DNA from: Shewanellaceae bacterium UBA2521 | GTDB lineage: Bacteria; Pseudomonadota; Gammaproteobacteria; Enterobacterales; Shewanellaceae | DNA: 22,017 nt | Reading direction: 5' to 3' | Assembly (NCBI GenBank): GCA_002341165.1 | Contig: DDNL01000078.1 | Span: forward strand, 1-22,017 | Shown here: positions 17,375 through 22,017 of the stretch, in pieces | Numbering within the stretch: position 1 is the first letter of the stretch | How the letters are laid out: every line of letters starts with the position of its first letter | Made by a program: the position numbers and the translations under genes | Notes under the pieces: generated by a model | Database searches by the model: none | Seen by the model: the letters and a program-made list of their open reading frames with translations, nothing else | Told to the model about the DNA's origin: nothing

Positions 17375-17938
17375 GTGAATAAATTCAATTGCATGGTATT
17401 TTTTATTAGTCTGCATATTATAAATACGGCAATAGCAGATGATTTTTTTGAACAATTACTCCCTATTCAATGCCAAAAAAATGAAGGCTTAAATGTTGAG
17501 CAAGCGATTGAAAGAGTAGAGTGGGCTCTAACATGTGGTGTGCTCACGAAGCCCTATGTAGAAGATCCACTCCTTACTCGCGATGAATTATTATCAGGAG
17601 CTGAAATTATTGGAGGAATAATAGCTTATCCTATTTTTATTAAAGAAATTACACTTTCTGATATCAATCATAAAAAATATCAGCACTGGAAAGCCCCCAC
17701 TTATCCAACAAAAAGATGTGACATCCCAGAGGGATATACTAATCGTGGACTTTGCATTGTTAGAGTAAAAAATGAGTGTATAGCTAAAAGATACTGGGCT
17801 TATGCTAGAGGCCTTATTCCATCAAAAACATATAGGATGCTTAAAAGCTTAAATTATACTCCGTTATTTGATATAGAGTATGATGAAGGACAAAAAATTT
17901 ATGTTTACAAAGGAAGCATCTCTTGCGAGGAAAATTAA
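17375..17938 (+). CDS. Secreted RxxWA-module protein, 187 aa
   Basis: A GTG start is chosen because AAGGGA at 17364-17369 is 5 bases upstream and this start completes a normal signal peptide (MNKFNCMVFFISLHIINTAIA, cleaved before DDFF). The mature protein has the module AIERVEWALTCG (about 43-54), AYPIF (about 84-88), HWKAPT (about 104-109), a following Cys, and LCIV. This aligns by eye with the 574- and 299-aa proteins. After the module, where the 299-aa protein has its Hint Cys, this protein carries a different tail of about 55 aa (KRYWAYARGLIPSKTYRMLK...) ending SCEEN. The function is unknown; it may be a short toxin or an export partner. It is the last gene of the plus-strand pair, and a strong hairpin follows. 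Confidence 0.7.
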   Translation: MNKFNCMVFFISLHIINTAIADDFFEQLLPIQCQKNEGLNVEQAIERVEWALTCGVLTKPYVEDPLLTRDELLSGAEIIGGIIAYPIFIKEITLSDINHKKYQHWKAPTYPTKRCDIPEGYTNRGLCIVRVKNECIAKRYWAYARGLIPSKTYRMLKSLNYTPLFDIEYDEGQKIYVYKGSISCEEN

Positions 17939-17959
17939 ATATAAATTTGTTATAATAAT

Positions 17960-17990
17960 AAGATCCAAGAAAGAGTTTAACTTGGATCTT
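17960..17990. terminator. Bidirectional terminator between convergent genes
   Basis: Perfect 10-bp stem AAGATCCAAG / CTTGGATCTT with an 11-base loop, flanked by A/T-rich sequence on both sides. It lies between the stop of the plus-strand 187-aa gene (17938) and the stop of the minus-strand 237-aa gene (17995). Confidence 0.8.
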
Positions 17991-17994
17991 TAAT

Positions 17995-18708
17995 TTAAAT
18001 CTTAGATATCTCTTGCTTTAATTTCTTACCGAAAACTTTAACGTTTTCTTCTATTTTTATATTTATTCTTCTACTTCTTATACTTCTATGATTTTCCTTA
18101 TATTTTTTCCATAATTCAGGATGGAAAATAGCGAAAGCCATACCAAGTTCAATTTTGTCTCCTATCAAAGATTTCTTCAGTTTCAAGTCTTGAATATCAT
18201 AAACCTCTTCTCGTTCTAACAAATCTATAACTAACTGAATTGCATTGTTTTTATTTATTGATTTAAAATTAGAGTTTAAGACAGAAGAAATATAACTAAC
18301 AGCTAATATCCTATTACGCTCATTTTTCTTTGTATATTTTTCTTCATATATTCCCTCAAAAATTTGATTTTTTGAAAAATCAAATTTTATATTAGAGTTT
18401 AATAAATCGATGAAAGCATCTTTATCTGAATCTGTTAATAATGCTTTCTCTTTAATATCCAAATAATCCAAGTACTCCTCTGATGGAATCATCCATTGAT
18501 TATTTTTAGAAACTTTCTCATCATCATTTATAATATTCTTTTTATTTTCTTTATAATTAAAAGATAAAACCTCACTATCACTTGAGATATTTATATGTTT
18601 ATCAGCAAGAATAAATTTATCATTTGAATCATTATTATAATGATAAAAAAAATATAATGTATATAAAAAAAATATAGATATTGATATAACTAATAAGTTC
18701 TTTTTCAT
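17995..18708 (-). CDS. Membrane-anchored hypothetical protein, 237 aa; candidate immunity
   Basis: Family not recognised. TAGGA (complement of 18716-18720) lies 7 bases before the ATG. Residues 4-23 form one hydrophobic segment after MKKN with no clear cleavage site, so the protein is probably an inner-membrane protein with a periplasmic body. The rest is very rich in Lys, Asn, Ile and acidic residues, with helical stretches (about 85-110 and 145-175) and a basic patch HRSIRSRRINIKI near 210-222. It is the last gene of the minus-strand run after the secreted 310-aa protein and the Hint protein. A small terminator separates it from the Hint gene. Its position next to secreted effector-like genes suggests immunity, but there is no family evidence. 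Confidence 0.6.
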   Translation of the reverse strand: MKKNLLVISISIFFLYTLYFFYHYNNDSNDKFILADKHINISSDSEVLSFNYKENKKNIINDDEKVSKNNQWMIPSEEYLDYLDIKEKALLTDSDKDAFIDLLNSNIKFDFSKNQIFEGIYEEKYTKKNERNRILAVSYISSVLNSNFKSINKNNAIQLVIDLLEREEVYDIQDLKLKKSLIGDKIELGMAFAIFHPELWKKYKENHRSIRSRRINIKIEENVKVFGKKLKQEISKI

Positions 18709-18721
18709 GATTAAATCCTAA

Positions 18722-18746
18722 TAAAAAGGTGCTATCTAAAGCACCT
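18722..18746 (-). terminator. Terminator between the Hint gene and the membrane-anchored gene
   Basis: On the minus strand AGGTGCT / AGCACCT forms a 7-bp stem with a 6-base loop (18727-18746), followed by TTTTAT. The ribosome binding site of the next gene begins straight after the T-run. The same layout is seen at 7914-7948. Confidence 0.7.
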
Positions 18747-18765
18747 ATCTATATAAAAAATATTT

Positions 18766-19665
18766 TTATTCTAATAAATCATCTGTTACTGTATTTCTGA
18801 TTTTATATTTATTCAAGAAATCGATACCTTCATTTTGATAGTAAGCGGAGCCAGATAAAAAGCCTTGAGCAACAATAATTTGACCATTTAAATTGATACT
18901 ATTATCACTTGATGTTGAATCGGGGGTAACATTGTATACCTTTCCGAAATAGTCATTTTTTTCAATTTGAATCACATTAGAAAAAGATCCATCCTCTTTA
19001 ATCAATGCATCGCCTACTCTGAAATCTTCAGCAGCTTTTATATATCCGGTAGAATCAACCAAAGGATGATTATGAGTTACTTTTATACTTTTTCCACTAT
19101 CTGTAATAAGAGTATAAATTATTTCATGATTCTCTTCTGAAGATTCAGTATAATGCTTGACAGGTCTAGGTTGGTAATTTAAATTCGTCAGAGTAGCGTT
19201 ATCTGTCAAGGTCATAATCTGATCTTGTTTATTTTTTACAGCATCAAAGATAGTCATCTCACCATCCAGATACCATACAAGTTGATCTGGAGTAAAACAA
19301 CCCGCTATACATACATAATCTTCCAATGTAATTTTTTCATTTCTATAGCAATTGTGGCCAGGAGAAGTAGGTGCATTCCATTCCCTACCATTTTTCTTAA
19401 ACATTGGATACTTATAATTAGAGCGCTCAATGATTTTTCTTTTCACTACTTTGTACAAATAATCACCATCATCATCTATATACCCACAGTTTAGTGCCCA
19501 CTGCACTCTACCCAAAGCAGTACCGTTGTTTAAGTACTCCTTTTTACATCGATGCTTAGCCTCTACTATCCGTCCTTCTTCACTATAAGCTATACCCGCA
19601 ATGAAAATACTGATATTAATAATTGTATAAAAAAATTTTCTTGATCTCTTCTTAATTTTATTCAT
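18766..19665 (-). CDS. Secreted protein: RxxWA module fused to a complete Hint domain, 299 aa
   Basis: The start lies 3 bases after the stop of the 310-aa gene, with GGAGAGA inside that gene's end. Residues 1 to about 28 form a signal peptide (AGIAYS). The module follows: ALGRVQWALNCG (about 47-58), YPMF (about 85), WNAPTS (about 93), Cys, and VCIAG. Cys123 (GCFTPDQLVW) opens a Hint domain with the THNHPLV block (His198, His200), FRVGDAL, FGKVYNV and a final IIVAQGFLSGSAYYQNEG. The C-terminal pattern matches TSP3-associated Hint proteins I know from gammaproteobacteria, where the chain ends soon after YQNEG. No separate toxin domain follows. The likely action is self-cleavage or attachment of the exported module, as in hedgehog-type Hint proteins; this is inferred. 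Confidence 0.8.
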   Translation of the reverse strand: MNKIKKRSRKFFYTIINISIFIAGIAYSEEGRIVEAKHRCKKEYLNNGTALGRVQWALNCGYIDDDGDYLYKVVKRKIIERSNYKYPMFKKNGREWNAPTSPGHNCYRNEKITLEDYVCIAGCFTPDQLVWYLDGEMTIFDAVKNKQDQIMTLTDNATLTNLNYQPRPVKHYTESSEENHEIIYTLITDSGKSIKVTHNHPLVDSTGYIKAAEDFRVGDALIKEDGSFSNVIQIEKNDYFGKVYNVTPDSTSSDNSINLNGQIIVAQGFLSGSAYYQNEGIDFLNKYKIRNTVTDDLLE

Positions 19666-19668
19666 CGA

Positions 19669-20601
19669 TTATCTCTCTCCGCAAGTTATATCGCCAGCGT
19701 ATCTTTTACCTATAAAAAATGGAATTTTATTGGTACTCGAAAGCTCAAGGTAATCACCCTCATCGATCTTACCTTCTTCGAAGGCTTTCATTCTTATTGA
19801 CTCACAAGATTCTTGTACGGGTTGATGAGTAGTTTTTATATCCATCTTATCGAGAGCACCTTTATCACATTCAAATTTTATATTTGAGCCGTCAGATAAA
19901 TTCGCAAAAACTGTGGCTTCATTCGTATTATCTGAATTATCTTCTATTCTGTAAATAAAACGATGTATACCATAAGGAAGTTCATTAGGCATTTCAGATA
20001 AAGAAAACACATGTTTCTCTTCCGCAAACTCTAAACCTTGTGTTTCAATTTTAAATTGACTAATAACAGAATTTTTTCTTGCATTAGTGTTTTTACCAAT
20101 ATTCACCATTAAACTTAAAAAATTAGAATTTATTTTTCCAGACTGATTATAAAAGGGAAGTAAGGAACAAGAAACAAATTGATCTTTCTTCAATCTGCGT
20201 AAATACTTACGTGCACATGAGTAATATTCAGCTTTCACACTATTTTTTAAAAGCTTCATTGTTGTTACTTGTATATCTCTACTTTGCGATTGCAAAAAGT
20301 TTGCTGATGCAACACAAGCTTTTTGATGCCAATCATGATGAGAACTATTAGTATTTGAGTTGATTTCAAAAATGCTGACAGTATTTTCAGAGCAAAAATC
20401 GTGTTGATAGTATGATAAGAGTTGAAACTTTTGCAGACTAGATATAGTCGGTTTTTGATATGCGTTAAAAACACCTTTAGCAAGAATGTTATTACAATTT
20501 TTAGGTATTAGCTTATTTTGAGCATAATTTATATCGCCTTGAGCGAAACTTATTTGATAAAACATACCTAGAATTATTCCAGATAAGACTTTTTTTTTCA
20601 T
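19669..20601 (-). CDS. Secreted hypothetical protein, 310 aa
   Basis: Family not recognised. GGAGG (complement of 20606-20610) lies 4 bases before the ATG. Residues 1-21 form a signal peptide (ILGMFYQISFAQ). The mature part has many Cys residues that could form disulfides in the periplasm (NCNN, FCSEN, KACV, YYSCARK, VSCS, ECDK, SCESI, ITCGER). Its N-terminal half looks helical and its C-terminal half beta-rich (KIETQGLEF, YGIHRFIYRIEDNS, EATVFANLSDGSNIKFEC). It precedes the Hint gene by 3 bases, so the two are translationally coupled and their products probably interact. A chaperone, binding partner or cargo role would all fit. Confidence 0.65.
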   Translation of the reverse strand: MKKKVLSGIILGMFYQISFAQGDINYAQNKLIPKNCNNILAKGVFNAYQKPTISSLQKFQLLSYYQHDFCSENTVSIFEINSNTNSSHHDWHQKACVASANFLQSQSRDIQVTTMKLLKNSVKAEYYSCARKYLRRLKKDQFVSCSLLPFYNQSGKINSNFLSLMVNIGKNTNARKNSVISQFKIETQGLEFAEEKHVFSLSEMPNELPYGIHRFIYRIEDNSDNTNEATVFANLSDGSNIKFECDKGALDKMDIKTTHQPVQESCESIRMKAFEEGKIDEGDYLELSSTNKIPFFIGKRYAGDITCGER

Positions 20602-20641
20602 AGAGCCTCCATTTCAAAGAATTTTTAAAAAAAGAGTACAA

Positions 20642-20669
20642 TTTATAACATAATAAAAACAAAAAACAA
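20642..20669 (-). promoter_or_regulatory. Candidate promoter of the 310-aa/Hint operon
   Basis: On the minus strand TTGTTT (complement of 20664-20669) is followed after 16 bases by TATAAA (complement of 20642-20647). It sits about 40 bases before the ATG at 20601, in an A/T-rich divergent gap. Confidence 0.4.
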
Positions 20670-20722
20670 ACATGTGTGCGAAAAAAAATAAAAAGATTGT
20701 TTATTTTTAAACTTTTTCCAAA

Positions 20723-20728
20723 TATACT
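20723..20728 (+). promoter_or_regulatory. Candidate -10 box for the lipoprotein gene
   Basis: TATACT matches 5 of 6 consensus positions and lies 31 bases before the ATG at 20760. No good -35 hexamer is found at the usual spacing; TTGTTT at 20697-20702 is 20 bases away. Confidence 0.3.
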
Positions 20729-20759
20729 AAATTACAATTTTTATTGTGGTAAATTTTAA

Positions 20760-21455
20760 ATGAATAAATTTTTTTTGTTTTTACTTACTCTAAGTTTGAT
20801 AGGATGCAAATCTGAACATCGTCCTGAAAAGAAAAATGAAGTAAAAATTGAGACTTTAGATAGCCTAAATAAGCTTAATAGACCAATTAATAACTATATC
20901 TCCACATGGAATACTAAAAAAAGCGTAGAAATAAAGTTTAAAATCATAATGAATATCTTACAAGAAGATGAGTTAGATCATAATTGCTCGGATAAAGAAA
21001 TTAAATTTAGCAGGAACTATATTTCTTTAGAACAATCTACACTCTTTTCAAAATCAAGAAAGATTTTTTTAGATTTAAATGTTCTTTCTAAGGAAGGCTT
21101 TGATAAATATATCATTAAAAAGCCTAATGATTGTTATCTTAATCAATCTAAAATAGAACAAATAGAGGATGAATTTGAATACATTATATCTGAATTGAAT
21201 AAAATTATTACAGGTGAGGTTGAAGATGGATATTTTTATCCAACTTTATGTAACGAAATGCAATTTTTACCTTTTTCTAATCTCCAGATCCATTTAGAGC
21301 AAGATAAAAAATTTATTGATCTAGAAGTCAATAATATTTCAAAAATTAATTTTGAAACCAACATACTATTGAATATGCCAAAGCATAATATTAAATTTCT
21401 CCATGAGGGACTTAGCCAAAAGATTATAGAAATGCAATGTGGAATATGGGATTAG
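20760..21455 (+). CDS. Hypothetical lipoprotein, 231 aa
   Basis: Residues 1-16 (MNKFFLFLLTLSLIGC) are a lipoprotein signal with lipobox LIGC, so Cys16 would be lipidated. Lys at the next position does not give the Asp inner-membrane signal, so outer-membrane sorting is likely. The rest is Lys/Ile/Asn/Glu-rich with helical stretches and Cys residues near 86, 132, 171 and 227. Family not recognised. The ribosome binding site is weak (GTGGT). It is transcribed divergently from the 310-aa/Hint operon and ends 9 bases before the IS3 remnant, whose end forms its terminator. A lipid-anchored immunity protein against a periplasmic toxin is one possibility, by location only. Confidence 0.65.
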   Translation: MNKFFLFLLTLSLIGCKSEHRPEKKNEVKIETLDSLNKLNRPINNYISTWNTKKSVEIKFKIIMNILQEDELDHNCSDKEIKFSRNYISLEQSTLFSKSRKIFLDLNVLSKEGFDKYIIKKPNDCYLNQSKIEQIEDEFEYIISELNKIITGEVEDGYFYPTLCNEMQFLPFSNLQIHLEQDKKFIDLEVNNISKINFETNILLNMPKHNIKFLHEGLSQKIIEMQCGIWD

Positions 21456-21464
21456 ATATAGAAA

Positions 21465-21501
21465 TGATGTGACCCACTTTTAGTGGATCACATCAGTTTT
21501 T
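21465..21501 (+). terminator. Terminator of the lipoprotein gene, formed by the IS end
   Basis: TGATGTGA / TCACATCA (8 bp), one C-A mismatch, then CCACT / AGTGG (5 bp) with a 3-base loop, followed by G and TTTTT at 21497-21501. The stem coincides with the end of the IS3 remnant. Confidence 0.75.
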
Positions 21502-21641
21502 GCCACATATAAAACCCACTTCGAGAAACCATAAAAACAAAAGCCATCCTCATCACTGAGAATTCACTCTTGTGCTCAAACATAAATTGATATTTTATCT
21601 CTGGTTTTTTGCGAAGCTGTATACTTGATTCTTTTTACCAT
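21488..21641 (-). pseudogene. Fragments of IS3-family orfA and orfB
   Basis: On the minus strand a GAGG ribosome site and ATG at 21641 begin MVKRIKYTASQKTRDKISIY, which stops at 21576; this resembles the start of an orfA protein. An overlapping frame (21589-21488) reads FEHKSEFSVMRMAFVF then MVSRSGFYMW. This fits the orfB N-terminus of IS3-family transposases (consensus style: hxVxRMCxVLxVSRSGYYxW). The DDE catalytic domain is missing. Confidence 0.75.
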
Positions 21642-21708
21642 TTCTTACGACCTCTGGTTAGTTATTATACTATCTTAACTAACTGTCCAAAAGTAGTGGA
21701 TCAGATCA

Positions 21709-22003
21709 CACTAATCAACATCAAAAATTGATACGAAATGAATTATTTATTAAAAATTGATTTATAACATCAAAACCAAAATTAATTTAATTAGCAAAAA
21801 TAATGGTATCTATATAAAAATATACTTTAAAAACATCAATACAAAAAACAATCACTTTTACACCCTATCAAAGGGTATTTTCTCTATTTAAAACGCTTCT
21901 CTTTTTTTACTCTATTATAAATGCTTCTTTAAATAAATCACATGCATTCTTGCATATAAGCGAAGCGCTTCTGTTAAAGTATACCTTTTTTGGAGTGGTG
22001 GAT
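21709..22003. other. Gene-free stretch before the right edge
   Basis: About 295 bp of A/T-rich DNA without a reading frame. It contains a small hairpin (ACCCT / AGGGT near 21862-21876) and a perfect 10-bp palindrome, GAAGCGCTTC at 21962-21971, about 33 bases before the possible start at 22004. The palindrome could be an operator. No clear -10/-35 pair was chosen. Confidence 0.4.
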
Positions 22004-22017
22004 ATGTGTAGTGTCAT
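22004..22017 (+). CDS. Possible start of a gene cut by the window edge
   Basis: ATG at 22004 is preceded by GGAG at 21992-21995 with 8-base spacing, and the first codons read M-C-S-V. A Met-Cys start is typical of class II glutamine amidotransferases (asparagine synthetase B begins MCSIFG), where Cys2 becomes the catalytic N-terminus. Four codons are far too few to assign it. Confidence 0.3.

Larger units (their letters stand above)
21465..21708 (-). mobile_element. 244-bp internally deleted IS3-family remnant
   Basis: The two ends match as imperfect terminal inverted repeats: TGATGTGACCCACT at 21465 and, on the minus strand, TGATCTGATCCACT ending at 21708. They are followed by IS3-style sequence (CTTTTGGACA). 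Between them, on the minus strand, are the start of an orfA-like gene and a piece of orfB, so most of the element is lost. No target duplication is clear. The element cannot move by itself but could be mobilised by a related transposase. Confidence 0.75.

Noticed and set aside
18766..19299. A classic C-terminal toxin domain after the Hint domain of the 299-aa protein
   Set aside because: Only about 25 residues follow the Hint end (YQNEG...), and the remembered family normally ends there; there is no HN cleavage junction.

Overview
The window is a toxin-delivery region from an AT-rich bacterium. Nearly every large protein carries a Sec signal peptide or lipobox. Rhs/Hint pretoxin modules, a type I-E-like CRISPR fragment and an IS3-family remnant are also present. 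A Gram-negative gammaproteobacterium fits best, and a Moraxellaceae-like host is a guess. No housekeeping gene is present to settle the taxonomy.

Layout. (1) Positions 1-770: a small hypothetical gene behind a promoter with a perfect -35 box, then a short secreted Sel1-repeat protein broken by a frameshift in an A7 tract, then a symmetric terminator. (2) 775-5742, minus strand: a 1655-aa secreted protein with a von Willebrand A (VWA) domain and many Ig-like segments. (3) 5805-6147: a small, decaying CRISPR array with no cas genes, then about 490 bp without a gene. (4) 6637-15458, minus strand, read right to left: a 2500-aa Sec-exported protein (about 13 Sel1 repeats, a cysteine-rich segment, YD/RHS repeats, RHS core, amphipathic and hydrophobic post-core region, pretoxin linker, first half of a Hint domain). 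It is followed by a strong terminator, then a separate signal-peptide gene carrying the second half of the Hint domain plus a C-terminal toxin, overlapping by ATGA a DUF7660-type immunity gene. (5) 15.6-21.5 kb: visibly more AT-rich cargo. Three secreted proteins here (574, 187 and 299 aa) share an unnamed module with the pattern R-x-x-W-A...C / Y-P / W-x-A-P-T...C. In one of them the module is fused to a complete Hint domain. Also here are a secreted partner of unknown function, a membrane-anchored hypothetical (candidate immunity) and a lipoprotein. (6) 21465-21708: a 244-bp internally deleted IS3-family element. The start of a further gene may lie at the right edge.

How it may work together (inference). 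The RHS protein would be exported by Sec and form a shell or carrier. Its C-terminus supplies the catalytic Cys half of a Hint domain. The next gene supplies the other half and the toxin, also exported, so release or joining could occur in trans. DUF7660 protects the producer. The VWA/Ig protein and the Sel1 and RxxWA proteins look like surface or periplasmic partners. The split Hint and the shared RxxWA module are the two observations most likely to be new.
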